A DNA stretch of 64,000 nt from Pirellulaceae bacterium (GCA_019636385.1 JAHBXT010000003.1:496001-560000), one strand, 5' to 3'. Shown: positions 8,955 to 18,319, numbered from the stretch's first letter. Program-made: numbers and translations. Notes: a model not told the origin generated them from the letters alone.

Positions 8955-10130
8955 GTGCGCACAGCCAGTTGTATTGAAATTGGGAACTCCGCAATATTGT
9001 CTGAACTAATTCTGAAGCACGATTCTCCCGATTCAGCGGCAATCACCAGTGTAGCTTGCGACTGCTTGGTTCGGGTTAAGACGCCCGCCGAGTTGACTTG
9101 CGATGAATGGCAAGTCTGGGAATCGTTACGCACTACGACCAAGTGGTTAGACTCACCGTTCTTCGCAGCTGATTTTGTCCGGGCTGTTGCCCATTTCAAC
9201 CCAGCTGTGCGTATTGCCGTGCTGCGCGACCAAGAGTCGATTGTAGGGTTTTGGCCGTTTGAAGTTCAGCGGCGTTCTGGACGCCCCGTCGCTTCGCTAG
9301 TGACCGAACTGACAGGATTGATTTTTGATGCCAGTCGTCCCTTAAATCTGGGTGATGTATTGCCTGCTATGGGACTGCATCATTGGCGATTTGACTGTGT
9401 ACCGGAAACACAATCTGCATTCTCGCCGTTCATCATACGGAACATGAGTTCGAGCTTCATCAGTTTACAAGATGGATATGACAGCTATCGCGAGTCGCTT
9501 CTCGCTCGAAACTGTCGGCAATTTGCAGAGAACGCGCGAAAATCCAGAAAGCTCGAGCGCGAACGAGGCCCTCTCAGTTGGGTTTGGCATCAAGCTGATT
9601 CAAAGCTGCTGGACGAATTGATACGCTGGAAGCGCATTCAGTATCGACGAACCGGAATGTTGGACGTGTTGGGAGTTCCTGCGGTTCGCGATCTGCTCCG
9701 TCATTTGCTGGAACAGGCCAGCGAGCGGTTTGGTGGGGTCATGGCAGCGTTGAGCGTCGCCGGGCAGCCGATTGCGATTCACTATGGGCTGCGCGATAAT
9801 CGGGTAATGGCTAGTTGGTTTCATGCCTATGATCCAACCTACGCTGCATTTTCACCTGGTCGGATCGTCATGCATAAACTGATTGAAGATGCGACAGCCT
9901 ACGGAATTGAACGCATCGATCTAGGCCAAGGCGACGAGCGGTATAAGGCAAGTCTCAGCAATGGTTCATTGACTGTGGGCGAAGGCATCGTTTGCCAAAA
10001 GAAATTGGACCAGATGTTGTTGTCCGCATGGATTCGAGCGCGAGAAGTCGCCTCATCGAACTCGTATTTCCGCATGCCTTTGAAATGGATTCGCAACATG
10101 CGCGGTCGGCAAAAAGGAGTAGCGCCATGA
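8955..10130 (+). CDS. FemAB/CelD-like GNAT acyltransferase (paralogue A)
   Basis: 391 residues from a GTG start. No ATG lies in frame before the conserved part. The C-terminal half is an Acetyltransf_6 (BioF2/CelD-like) GNAT domain: NCRQFAENARKSRKLERERG (about 180), LIRWKRIQYRRTGMLDVLG, GQPIAIHYGLR, then FSPGRIVMHKLIEDA and IDLGQGDERYKASLSN. Family members transfer acyl or aminoacyl groups and are frequent in exopolysaccharide and exosortase loci, but their substrates are mostly unknown. The enzyme is cytoplasmic, with no leader. It is 124 bases after the chain-length gene and is followed 169 bases later by a divergent paralogue. N-acylation of an amino sugar in this glycan is an inference. 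Confidence 0.8.
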   Translation: MRTASCIEIGNSAILSELILKHDSPDSAAITSVACDCLVRVKTPAELTCDEWQVWESLRTTTKWLDSPFFAADFVRAVAHFNPAVRIAVLRDQESIVGFWPFEVQRRSGRPVASLVTELTGLIFDASRPLNLGDVLPAMGLHHWRFDCVPETQSAFSPFIIRNMSSSFISLQDGYDSYRESLLARNCRQFAENARKSRKLERERGPLSWVWHQADSKLLDELIRWKRIQYRRTGMLDVLGVPAVRDLLRHLLEQASERFGGVMAALSVAGQPIAIHYGLRDNRVMASWFHAYDPTYAAFSPGRIVMHKLIEDATAYGIERIDLGQGDERYKASLSNGSLTVGEGIVCQKKLDQMLLSAWIRAREVASSNSYFRMPLKWIRNMRGRQKGVAP

Positions 10131-10299
10131 TACGCGTAAGCCTGCGCACGACTGCTGGACAGACATCTGGGTTCGCATCTATGCATGCAACCTGGGCGGC
10201 TTGCTTTGTAAAGAACTCGGTTCGCGACTCAGTGCGTATTGCTAATCCAGCACACGGTTTCGCTGATGCTGCAACCGCTGGGCAGGTTCAAAAGTAAGA

Positions 10300-11373
10300 A
10301 TGACTATGCGCGCCAGAATCTTTAGACCAAGCCAGCTAACTATGCGACAAACGGAACATTGGCGGCAACTGATGGATACTCAGTTGTGGCGATGTCATCC
10401 GCAAATGACCATAGAATGGAGTAGAATTGCCGAACGGATCGGTCGCCCTGTCGAAGCGGCCGAGTTTGAATGCCAGGGTTCCACAGGATGGTTTGTATAT
10501 GAACGCTATGCTAACTTGGCATCGCCAATAAGTGGGCATTTTTCAGACTTCCAAGCAATCCTGGCTTCGGGCGTTTCTCCTGTGGATGTTCGCCAATTAT
10601 TGGCAGCTTGCGGGCTTTCTGGATTTCGTTTTGATCATGTCCCTGTTGAAAACGGCTGGACCGAAGTGGAGCGGTTCTACCTTGATCAAAGCTACTGGGT
10701 GTGCCTAGATCAAGGCTATGCTTCTTATCTGTGCAGGCTGCAAAGCAGACACCGCCAGTGGTGTCAGCAATTGGAGAGAAAAAAAAGAAAGTTAGCACGA
10801 GAAGTCGGCAGTCTGCGTTTTGAATTGCATACGGAGAATCACGCTGTCTTGCAGGCTCTGATAGAGTGGAAACAACAACAAATTCTGGCGGCTGGCTGGA
10901 AAAATGTGTTTCACTCACCATGGGCTCGGGATTTGCTGAAAGAGACGGTTCGCGAGCAGACGCCGAATTTTGCTGGATGGCTATCTGCCTTGTACGCCGG
11001 AAGTCAATTGGTTGCCGTTCATCTCGGTCAACGCAGCGGGCAGGTCTTGAACGCCTGGATTCCCACGCACCATCCGGAGTTTTCCTCTTATTCCCCTGGG
11101 GCATTGTTGCATTTGGAATTACTGCGATGTAGCTCGGAGCGGGGAATCACTCATATCAACCTGGGACGTGGCGAGAATCCGCTAAAAGTAAAACTGGCAA
11201 ATTCGACCTCTCAAATGGCTATTGGAGCGATATTTCGAAACCAATGGCGGCAACGAATGGCACGCACACTGTTCCACACAAAAAAGTGGCTTGTGGGGGT
11301 CTATAAGCGCCCCAAGTCGGTTCAAGGGGATCGTCAGCGTCACAAAGCAGAGGTTAAATGCAATCTCACTTAA
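10300..11373 (+). CDS. FemAB/CelD-like GNAT acyltransferase (paralogue B)
   Basis: 357 residues, clearly related to the preceding gene. It has the same landmarks in the same order: the basic RHRQWCQQLERKKRKLAREV segment, LIEWKQQQILAAGWKNVF, SQLVAVHLGQRSG, YSPGALLHLELLR and INLGRGENPLKVKLAN. Sequence similarity is partial, so this is an old duplication rather than a recent one. It ends in a basic tail, KWLVGVYKRPKSVQGDRQRH. The start is an ATG at 10300 (MTMRAR). No leader or membrane segment is seen. Two such paralogues in tandem suggest two different acylations or a hetero-oligomer. Neither is proven. Confidence 0.8.
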   Translation: MTMRARIFRPSQLTMRQTEHWRQLMDTQLWRCHPQMTIEWSRIAERIGRPVEAAEFECQGSTGWFVYERYANLASPISGHFSDFQAILASGVSPVDVRQLLAACGLSGFRFDHVPVENGWTEVERFYLDQSYWVCLDQGYASYLCRLQSRHRQWCQQLERKKRKLAREVGSLRFELHTENHAVLQALIEWKQQQILAAGWKNVFHSPWARDLLKETVREQTPNFAGWLSALYAGSQLVAVHLGQRSGQVLNAWIPTHHPEFSSYSPGALLHLELLRCSSERGITHINLGRGENPLKVKLANSTSQMAIGAIFRNQWRQRMARTLFHTKKWLVGVYKRPKSVQGDRQRHKAEVKCNLT

Positions 11374-11392
11374 CGTGCAGGCCCCTGATGTG

Positions 11393-11439
11393 CCATGCTG
11401 CCATGATGGGTTGTCAATTTTCGGTCGGTGGTAGCATGG
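11393..11439 (+). promoter_or_regulatory. Imperfect inverted repeat
   Basis: The arms CCATGCTGCCA (11393-11403) and TGGTAGCATGG (11429-11439) pair over 11 positions with one mismatch around a 25-base loop. They lie in the 171-base gap between the second acyltransferase and the small methyltransferase. It could be an RNA hairpin or a protein-binding site. There is no U-tract, so an intrinsic terminator is unlikely. Confidence 0.3.
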
Positions 11440-11544
11440 TTGATTATCCTTGAATGTTGGCTCGCTCAGGTCCTCTGGACCGCCGTTGACCGATGCCTCA
11501 CACCCGCTTGACTCAAACAATACTATCCAACCGGAAAACGGCTA

Positions 11545-12279
11545 ATGACTGTCCGCAGGTCCCTGGTTGAAAAACTGTGCGCTGCTCCACAGAAGTGGAT
11601 GGTTCGTCTGCGACAGCGCGGATTGGGCGATGCTTGTGGCTGGGTCTGGTATCAGTTTCAATGGCGTTATCGCGAATGGCGCTTGGGGGCAAATACCAGC
11701 GAATTCGCGCATGGCATCGTTGTGGAAACGGAAGGGGAACAACTTGGCTACGAGCCTATCGACTATCGCTGCTTCGATCAGATCATGGATTATTTGCAGC
11801 CCATTACCAGAGCCGACGGATTTCTCGACTATGGTTGCGGCATGGGCCGGGCCGTCATTTTGGCTGGTATGCAACCCTACGGAACTGTAATGGGAATCGA
11901 GTTCAGTCAGAGTCTAGCGCGAGTGGGAAACGAGATGTTGCGGCGCCTGAGATCTCAGGGGAGGTTTCGCGCTGAGCAGGTAGAGATCATTGAGCAGGAT
12001 GCGACTCAATTCGAAGTACCGGCTGACATCAATCACATTTTTTTGTTCAATTCCTTCACCGGTACGGTGCTGTGGCAAACCCTGGAGCAAATCAAACGCT
12101 CACTAGAGAAGTTTCCGCGAACGTTGAAATTGATATATCTGCAACCGCTTGAAGATGAAAACCCAATGACTCAAGTTCCCTGGTTACGTCTGGAGGCTGA
12201 CTTGCCGACAGGCTATTGGACCCACATTCGGAGTTTAGTTTATACTGCTGAAATACCAGCTTCGGAGAGCCAGCCATGA
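11545..12279 (+). CDS. Class I SAM-dependent methyltransferase
   Basis: 244 residues from an ATG. A basic, amphipathic N-terminus (residues 1-45) may be membrane-associated. The SAM-binding motif FLDYGCGMGRAVILAG lies near residue 92, with VMGIEFSQSLA after it, IIEQDATQFEVP near 150 and IFLFNSFTGTVLWQ near 170. This is a generic Methyltransf_25-like core without the zinc-binding domain of the two C-methyltransferases in this locus. Its stop overlaps the start of the CDP-glucose dehydratase gene as ATGA, so it is translated with sugar-nucleotide genes. A sugar O- or N-methyltransferase is the most likely role, but the substrate is unknown. Confidence 0.75.
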   Translation: MTVRRSLVEKLCAAPQKWMVRLRQRGLGDACGWVWYQFQWRYREWRLGANTSEFAHGIVVETEGEQLGYEPIDYRCFDQIMDYLQPITRADGFLDYGCGMGRAVILAGMQPYGTVMGIEFSQSLARVGNEMLRRLRSQGRFRAEQVEIIEQDATQFEVPADINHIFLFNSFTGTVLWQTLEQIKRSLEKFPRTLKLIYLQPLEDENPMTQVPWLRLEADLPTGYWTHIRSLVYTAEIPASESQP

Positions 12280-13385
12280 GACCGGTGTTGAACGGAATTT
12301 TTAAGGGTAAGTCGGTATTGGTCACTGGTCATACCGGATTCAAAGGTTCCTGGTTGTGCCTGTGGTTGGCTCGTCTGGGAGCCAAGGTAACCGGCCTCGC
12401 CTGGGAACCACCGACGGATCCGAACCACTTCACGCAAAGCCGCATTGCGGACGTGTTGGAACATCATTACATCGAAGATGTGCGCAACACAGATGCCGTG
12501 CTGCGGGCCATCAGCAGTTGTCAACCTGACCTGATTCTGCATTTGGCTGCCCAATCCATTGTACGTCAGGGCTATCGCGAACCGTTGGAAACGTTCTCGA
12601 CCAACGTGATGGGAACTGCTAGTGTTCTGGAAGCCATTCGGCTGAGGAATGAACCTTGCAGTGCTGTGTTGGTAACCAGCGACAAGTGTTATGAGAATCG
12701 CGAGCAGACCTGGGGCTATCGAGAGATCGACGCAATGGGCGATCACGATCCGTATGGTGGCAGTAAAGGTGCCGCCGAACTGGTCATTCGTTCCTACCGC
12801 GACTCGTTTTTTCCAGTGGATAAGATTAGCCAACATGGAATCAAGATTTCCAGTGCCCGGGCTGGAAATGTGATCGGCGGAGGTGATTGGACGCCGGACG
12901 CGCTGATTGTGGATGTCGTCAAAGCACTCTCCGTGAACCAGCCAATTACGATTCGCAGTCCGGGGGCCTTTCGACCCTGGCAGCATGTGCTGCAAGCGTT
13001 AAGCGGATACCTGACACTGGCGGCAGAACTTATGTCCAGCGATGATCCGATGTACTGCAGTGGCTGGAATATAGGGCCGCTGCCGGGCAACGAGATTCCA
13101 GTTCGCGAAGTAGTCGATCTGTTCATTCAAGCCTGGGGGTCAGGCTCATGGATTGATGTTGGCGATCCTCACGCGCCCAGAGAGGCTGGTATTCTGCGGC
13201 TGTCGATCGACAAGGCGCTGTGGAACCTGGGCTGGAAGCCCGGCTGGGACGTTCGTGAAACCATTCGGCAGACCGCGCATTGGTATCGAACTCAACAACA
13301 ACGCGGTACGGCTTCGATGCAAGAGACCAGTCTAAAACAGATTGAAGAATACGAATCGCTCCTGCGAAATCGTATGGCGCGTTAG
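12276..13385 (+). CDS. rfbG: CDP-glucose 4,6-dehydratase
   Basis: 369 residues, the usual length. TGHTGFKGSWLCLWL at residues 17-31 is the signature Rossmann motif of this enzyme. HLAAQSIVRQGYREP (89-103) and VTSDKCYEN (133-141) follow, and the catalytic pair is Tyr160/Lys164 in DPYGGSKG. RAGNVIGGGDW is also characteristic. It converts CDP-D-glucose to CDP-4-keto-6-deoxy-D-glucose in the cytoplasm, the branch point to 3,6-dideoxy and branched sugars. It overlaps the methyltransferase upstream by ATGA and lies 98 bases before the PLP-enzyme gene. The supplier of CDP-glucose (RfbF) and a DdhC-type 3-dehydratase are not in the window, so the final sugar is open. Confidence 0.93.
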   Translation: MRPVLNGIFKGKSVLVTGHTGFKGSWLCLWLARLGAKVTGLAWEPPTDPNHFTQSRIADVLEHHYIEDVRNTDAVLRAISSCQPDLILHLAAQSIVRQGYREPLETFSTNVMGTASVLEAIRLRNEPCSAVLVTSDKCYENREQTWGYREIDAMGDHDPYGGSKGAAELVIRSYRDSFFPVDKISQHGIKISSARAGNVIGGGDWTPDALIVDVVKALSVNQPITIRSPGAFRPWQHVLQALSGYLTLAAELMSSDDPMYCSGWNIGPLPGNEIPVREVVDLFIQAWGSGSWIDVGDPHAPREAGILRLSIDKALWNLGWKPGWDVRETIRQTAHWYRTQQQRGTASMQETSLKQIEEYESLLRNRMAR

Positions 13386-13483
13386 TCTTCAACAGAGCAA
13401 GCCAGTTTGATTTGATCGGACGTAACTTGCTGTATCCTCACCCCATCCCACCATCATCCTTTTCGGATTTGTAACTGGATGCC

Positions 13484-14812
13484 ATGAACTTCGAATATTC
13501 CAATCAGCTTCGTCGGCGCGCTCATCAGATAATTCCGGGGGGATGTCATACCTACGCCAAAGGCGACGATCAGTATCCGGAACTTTCTCCTGGATTTGTC
13601 GTTCGTGGATCGGGTTCGCATGTCTGGGATGTCGACGGCAACCAGTACATTGAGTACGGACAAGGCAATCGCTGCGTGGCCTTGGGGCACGCCTTTCCGG
13701 CAGTCTTGGATGCCGTCAAGCGTGAGTTGGCAAAGGGAGTCAACTTCACGCGGCCATCGGTGATCGAAGTGGAGGCTGCCGAAGCCATGTTGGATTTGAT
13801 TCCAACCGCTGAAATGGTCAAGTTCTGCAAGGATGGCTCGGACGCCACTACCGCTGCCTTGAAGCTGGCACGTGCCTGGACAGGGCGCGATCTGGTGGCC
13901 TGCTGCCATGACCAACCCTTCTTTGCAACCAATGACTGGTTCATCGGTACGACCCCACTGGATGCTGGCATTCCACAATGCGTCAAAGATTTGACAGTAA
14001 CATTTGGTTACAACGACATTCAGAGTGTTCATCGCCTGTTTGCCGAGCATCCCAACCGAATTGCCGGGCTAATTATGGAACCGGCCAAATACGACGAACC
14101 GCACAGCGATTTCCTGAATCAGGTTCGCGATTTGTGTCATCAGCAGGGCAGTTTATTCATCATTGACGAGATGATTACAGGCTTCCGCTGGCATCGCGCA
14201 GGCGGCCAGGCCGAATATGGGGTCGATCCCGATCTGTCATGCTGGGGCAAAGCACTTGGAAATGGCTTTTCGGTGTCTGCACTGACCGGTAAACGGAGAT
14301 TTATGGAACTGGGTGGGATGCACCATGACCGCGAACGGGTTTTCCTGCTCTCGACGACACACGGAGCAGAAACGCATGGCTTGGCCGCGGCAATCGCGAC
14401 CATTGAGTTTTATAAACGCGAACCGGTGATCGAGACGCTTTATGCTCGTGGGCGTCGATTGCAGGAAGAGGGCACACAAATCATCGCCAGTCATGGCTTG
14501 TCCGATCACATTCAGATCATCGGTCGGCCATGTTGCCTGGTGTTCTCAACACTGGACGCTGAACTTCAGCCTTCCCAGTTAATGCGTTCGCTGTTTCTGC
14601 AGGAGACGATCAAACGTGGCATCTTAATGACGACGCTGGTAGTCAGTTACACGCATTCCGAGGAAGACATTGATCGGACTCTGGACGCCATGAATGAGGC
14701 ACTGGTGGTCTACCGGCAGGCATTAGAAAATGGACCGCAGAATTACTTAGTGGGCAAGCCTTCGCAGGTGGTTTATCGCCGCTTCAATCATCCTCAGCCC
14801 CACACGAAATGA
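13484..14812 (+). CDS. Glutamate-1-semialdehyde aminomutase-like class III PLP enzyme
   Basis: 442 residues with the class III aminotransferase fold. The PLP-binding Asp is in FIIDEMITGFRW (Asp228) and the Schiff-base Lys in SCWGKALGNGF (Lys256). The opening, RRRAHQIIPGGCHTYAKGDD, and GQGNRCVALGHAFPAV resemble glutamate-1-semialdehyde 2,1-aminomutase (HemL). The sequence differs from housekeeping HemL at many points, for example FCKDGSDATTAALKLAR in place of the usual NSGTEA-type segment. The position inside a sugar-nucleotide operon, overlapping the DUF4910 gene by ATGA, argues for aminotransfer to, or aminomutation of, a glycan building block rather than tetrapyrrole synthesis. A biosynthetic HemL cannot be excluded from sequence. 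Confidence 0.82.
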   Translation: MNFEYSNQLRRRAHQIIPGGCHTYAKGDDQYPELSPGFVVRGSGSHVWDVDGNQYIEYGQGNRCVALGHAFPAVLDAVKRELAKGVNFTRPSVIEVEAAEAMLDLIPTAEMVKFCKDGSDATTAALKLARAWTGRDLVACCHDQPFFATNDWFIGTTPLDAGIPQCVKDLTVTFGYNDIQSVHRLFAEHPNRIAGLIMEPAKYDEPHSDFLNQVRDLCHQQGSLFIIDEMITGFRWHRAGGQAEYGVDPDLSCWGKALGNGFSVSALTGKRRFMELGGMHHDRERVFLLSTTHGAETHGLAAAIATIEFYKREPVIETLYARGRRLQEEGTQIIASHGLSDHIQIIGRPCCLVFSTLDAELQPSQLMRSLFLQETIKRGILMTTLVVSYTHSEEDIDRTLDAMNEALVVYRQALENGPQNYLVGKPSQVVYRRFNHPQPHTK

Positions 14813-16233
14813 CGGTAGATTCAACGGGCAACTTGATGCTGGAAGTAGCTGATTCGCGGGTAGCAGGTCAGTCAATGCAGCAGTTTGCTGCGGAGCTGTT
14901 TCCTTTTCATCGAGCGATCACCGGTGCCGGCGTGCGTTCCACATTGACCGCAATTGCGCAACGCATCCCGCTGGAGGTGCGGCGGCTTCCGACAGGACTT
15001 CCGGTTCTGGATTGGGAAGTGCCCAGTGAATGGGAGCTTCGTGACGCCTATGTGCAGCATCCGGCCGGTCACAAAGTAATCCAGCTGGCCAAATCGAATC
15101 TGCATGTAGTCAGTTACAGTGTTGGCGTGGATGAACAGCTTTCCTGGCCAGAGTTGAAGCCATTCCTGTATACGCTACCAGAACATCCCGACTGGATTCC
15201 CTATCGGACGGCCCATTTCCAAACGCGATGGGGATTTTGTTTGAGTCATCGAGATTGGGAAAGTCTGGAGAGCGACCCACCAGCGGGTACGTTCCGCGCA
15301 TTGATTGACGCGCAGCAAAAGCCAGGGCACCTTGAATGGGGCGAAGTATTTCTTGCAGGTCAGCGGTCCGAAGAGTTTCTGATCTCAACACATATCTGTC
15401 ACCCTTCTTTGGCCAACGATAATCTATCCGGAATCGTGATCGCCACGGAATTGGCTCGACGCTTGGCCGCCCTGCCCCAATTGCCATTTTCGTTTCGATT
15501 TTTGTTCATACCGGCGACCATCGGAGCAATCGCCTGGCTCGATCAGAATCGTGAAAACGTTTCGCGCATCTGCGGTGGTTTGGTGCTTTCTAATCTGGGG
15601 GATTCAGGAGCCTTTACTTACAAATCCAGCCGTCAGCGAACGGCCTTGATTGACCAAACGGTCAACTTGGTCTTGAAACGCCTGACGGTTGGCGCACGGC
15701 TGCGAGATTTTGTACCCTGGGGGTATGATGAACGCCAGTTCTGCTCGCCGGGATTTGATCTTCCTATTGGACGGTTCACGCGATCGCCAGAAGGTGCGTA
15801 TCCACAGTATCATACTTCTGCCGATGACCTAAACCTGATTCAGCCGGGCTACCTGAGTCAATCTTTGCAAGTGCTGTGTTGGATTATCTCCGAGTTCGCC
15901 AAGTCGTTCCCGCGGAAATCGGAAAACATACACGCAGCCCAGTCCGTGGCAGAATCATCTTCCAGTAGTGCAGGCAAATCAATTTCGGGCAGTGACGTCT
16001 ATGTAAACCTGCATCCCTTTGGCGAGCCCAAATTAGATCGCTACGGACTGTATAAAGGCTACGGGCAGGTGCAGAACATGGCATTCCAGCAAGCTGTTTT
16101 ATGGGCCTTGAATCTATCTGACGGCAAGCACACGTTTGACGATATTGTTGTTCGTAGCGGTCTTGATGCTCAGTTGCTTCGACGAGCCATTGAAAAACTA
16201 AGCGACTGCAATTTATTGACCAAAATCAATTGA
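14809..16233 (+). CDS. DUF4910 / aminopeptidase-like protein of polysaccharide loci
   Basis: 474 residues. The M28-like metallopeptidase core shows ISTHICHPSLANDNLSG near residue 195, carrying His and Asp metal-ligand candidates, and YHTSADD near 335. A DUF2172-type insert lies between about 45 and 130. From residue 400 a winged-helix-like C-terminus follows (GKHTFDDIVVRSGLDAQLLRRAI). The active-site region has THICHPS and FLFIPATIGAIAWL where true aminopeptidases have a Glu-rich motif, so hydrolase activity is uncertain. Proteins of this family are usually found in O-antigen and capsule clusters. It overlaps the PLP enzyme by ATGA. No signal peptide is seen, so it acts in the cytoplasm. Its reaction is not known to me. 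Confidence 0.82.
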   Translation: MTVDSTGNLMLEVADSRVAGQSMQQFAAELFPFHRAITGAGVRSTLTAIAQRIPLEVRRLPTGLPVLDWEVPSEWELRDAYVQHPAGHKVIQLAKSNLHVVSYSVGVDEQLSWPELKPFLYTLPEHPDWIPYRTAHFQTRWGFCLSHRDWESLESDPPAGTFRALIDAQQKPGHLEWGEVFLAGQRSEEFLISTHICHPSLANDNLSGIVIATELARRLAALPQLPFSFRFLFIPATIGAIAWLDQNRENVSRICGGLVLSNLGDSGAFTYKSSRQRTALIDQTVNLVLKRLTVGARLRDFVPWGYDERQFCSPGFDLPIGRFTRSPEGAYPQYHTSADDLNLIQPGYLSQSLQVLCWIISEFAKSFPRKSENIHAAQSVAESSSSSAGKSISGSDVYVNLHPFGEPKLDRYGLYKGYGQVQNMAFQQAVLWALNLSDGKHTFDDIVVRSGLDAQLLRRAIEKLSDCNLLTKIN

Positions 16234-16416
16234 ACTCGCCAAGATGCTAAGCACAATTGAAAATCGACCGATCGGCTCCAGAGTACTACTGACCTGGAAT
16301 CGAAAATCTGGTGTTCATGACCAGCTCGGCATCGCTCCCACGTTTCAATTCACCCAGCCTCCGGAACTCGAGCACAGCTCAGTCCCCTTTTGGTCCATTT
16401 CAGATCCAACGAGACT

Positions 16417-17706
16417 ATGAACACAGCTAACTGCCTGCCTACCTCTTCGACCACGTCTTTAAAACCCATTCAGGGGTGCCGGTTTTGCGGCGAGCAACTG
16501 CGCGAAACTTGTGTTGATCTCGGAGTCTCACCATTGTGCGAAAGTTGGCTGGCGGCTTCTGATCTGAACAAGATGGAGCCTTTCTATCCACTGCATGTGT
16601 ATGTCTGCCATAAGTGTTTCTTGGTGCAAGTCAACGAATACGTCAGCGGTGAGGAGATCTTCGGTGGCGAGTATGCCTATTTCTCATCGTATTCGGACTC
16701 TTGGTTGGCGCACGCCAAACGCTACGCCCATCAGGCCATCGACAGATGGAAATTAGGTAGCCACAGCCAAGTCGTGGAACTGGCCAGCAATGACGGCTAC
16801 TTGCTACAGTACTTCGTCGAACAGGCCATTCCGGTGCTGGGGATCGAGCCAGCCGAAAACTGTGCGGCGGTTGCAATTGAAAAAGGCATCCGCACACTCT
16901 GCAAGTTTTTCGGCGTCAAAACGGCAACCGAGCTACGCGAGCAAGGCTGTCGCGCGGACTTGTTGATCGGCAATAACGTATTGGCACACGTGCCTGATCT
17001 CAACGACTTTGTAGGCGGAATCAAGGTTCTACTGGCCGACCGGGGAGTCAATACAATGGAATTTCCGCATCTGGTCACCACGATGGAAGGCAACCAATTC
17101 GATTCCATGTATCAGGAGCACTATTGCTATTTGTCGTTTCACACGATCGAAAAAGTCTTTGCAGCCCATGGACTAACGCTCTTCGATGTGGACGAAATTC
17201 CGACGCATGGCGGCTCACTACGTATTTATGCACGTCATGCTGAGGATGATTCAAAACCGGTTTCACAGCACGTGACAGACCTTCGTCGACGGGAATTGGA
17301 AATGGGCTATGGTGATCTGGCCGTTTATCGTGAGTTTGGTGAAAAGGTGATCCAAACCAAACACAAGCTGCTGGATCTGTTGATTCGATTGCGGCGGGAA
17401 GGAAAACAGGTTGCCGGTTATGGAGCTCCTGGAAAGGCGGCCACCCTCTTGAATTATTGCGGCATTCGCGAAGACCTGATTGCCTACACCGTTGATCGAA
17501 ATCCTTACAAACACGGCAGATTCATGCCAGGTGTTCGAATTCCGGTATTCCCAACCGAAAAAATTCGGGAGACACGCCCCGATTACGTCGTCGTTCTGCC
17601 GTGGAATCTTAAAGACGAGATCATGCAGCAACTCAGCTATATTCGCGAGTGGGGCGGCAAATTCGTACTTCCCATTCCCGAAGCGGTGATACTCGATCCG
17701 TCGTAG
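16417..17706 (+). CDS. NDP-hexose C-methyltransferase
   Basis: 429 residues with the three-part layout of NDP-sugar C-methyltransferases. The zinc-binding N-terminus has CRFCGEQL near residue 22 and CHKC near 64. The SAM domain has VVELASNDGYLLQYF near 127. The C-terminus has GYGAPGKAATLLNYCG near 340 and VVVLPWNLKDEI near 395. The YQEHYCYLSF segment matches the catalytic YHEHFSY-like motif of TylC3-type enzymes. The reaction would be SAM-dependent C-methylation of a keto-sugar nucleotide, giving a branched sugar. This fits the CDP-4-keto-6-deoxyglucose made by the dehydratase in the same arm. The frame is open nine codons upstream from a TTG, but the ATG at 16417 is preferred. A 183-base gap separates it from the DUF4910 gene. 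Confidence 0.9.
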   Translation: MNTANCLPTSSTTSLKPIQGCRFCGEQLRETCVDLGVSPLCESWLAASDLNKMEPFYPLHVYVCHKCFLVQVNEYVSGEEIFGGEYAYFSSYSDSWLAHAKRYAHQAIDRWKLGSHSQVVELASNDGYLLQYFVEQAIPVLGIEPAENCAAVAIEKGIRTLCKFFGVKTATELREQGCRADLLIGNNVLAHVPDLNDFVGGIKVLLADRGVNTMEFPHLVTTMEGNQFDSMYQEHYCYLSFHTIEKVFAAHGLTLFDVDEIPTHGGSLRIYARHAEDDSKPVSQHVTDLRRRELEMGYGDLAVYREFGEKVIQTKHKLLDLLIRLRREGKQVAGYGAPGKAATLLNYCGIREDLIAYTVDRNPYKHGRFMPGVRIPVFPTEKIRETRPDYVVVLPWNLKDEIMQQLSYIREWGGKFVLPIPEAVILDPS

Positions 17707-17926
17707 AGATTGGTAGTTCGTACAGAATAGTTAGCGCAGGCCGCAAGTCTCCCAAAGCGTCAGTGGTCTGGTCTGCGCTTATTCTGCGAGCCATACCCGC
17801 CAGGGTCGTGAAGCTTTCCGATTTAGTAGCCTTGGCGAGCTGGTCAACATTTGGCGGGATGCGTAACATTTGCCTGAACAAGAGTGCGCGACTTTATATC
17901 TCCGCCGAGTGATTGAAAGGCAAAAT

Positions 17927-18319
17927 GTGAATCGAATCGACCAATTTCTTGATGCGGCCAGCTTTGCGGTCGCGGGAGCTTCTACCGACAGGTCCAAATA
18001 CGGCAATAAAGTCTTGTTGGCACTCCGGCGATGGAGTGATACAGTCTATCCGCTGAATCCTACAGCAGATCACGTAGAAGGCGTGCCGGCGTACGCTTCT
18101 TTGGCTGATCTACCAGAGGTGCCTGAGGCGTTGTCGATCATCACTCCGCCACAGGTTACACGGAAAGTGGTAGAAGATGCCATCGCTCTGGGCGTCCGGC
18201 AGATCTGGATGCAGCCAGGCGCAGAAGATGCCCAAGCCAGCCAAGCCGCCCGGACCGCCGGGCTAAACGTCATCGACGACGGCAGTTGCATCCTGGTTGC
18301 ATTGGCTGCCAAGCGGTAA
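17927..18319 (+). CDS. CoA-binding domain protein (YccU-like)
   Basis: About 131 residues forming a single Rossmann-type CoA-binding domain (CoA_binding_2). FAVAGASTDRSKYGNKVLLAL, VYPLNPTADHVEGVPAYAS, SIITPPQVTRKVVEDAI and IWMQPGAED follow one another exactly as in the small bacterial YccU family. The start is a GTG at 17927 with AAGG about eight bases upstream. A longer frame opens with a TTG at 17870 but has a poor start context. The protein should bind CoA or a related ligand. Its cellular role is not established. It stands alone, downstream of the exopolysaccharide arm and convergent with the DUF1552 gene. Confidence 0.85.
   Translation: MNRIDQFLDAASFAVAGASTDRSKYGNKVLLALRRWSDTVYPLNPTADHVEGVPAYASLADLPEVPEALSIITPPQVTRKVVEDAIALGVRQIWMQPGAEDAQASQAARTAGLNVIDDGSCILVALAAKR

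Noticed and set aside
10511..11104. 197-codon minus-strand frame
   Set aside because: Antisense to the second acyltransferase gene, with no recognisable motif.
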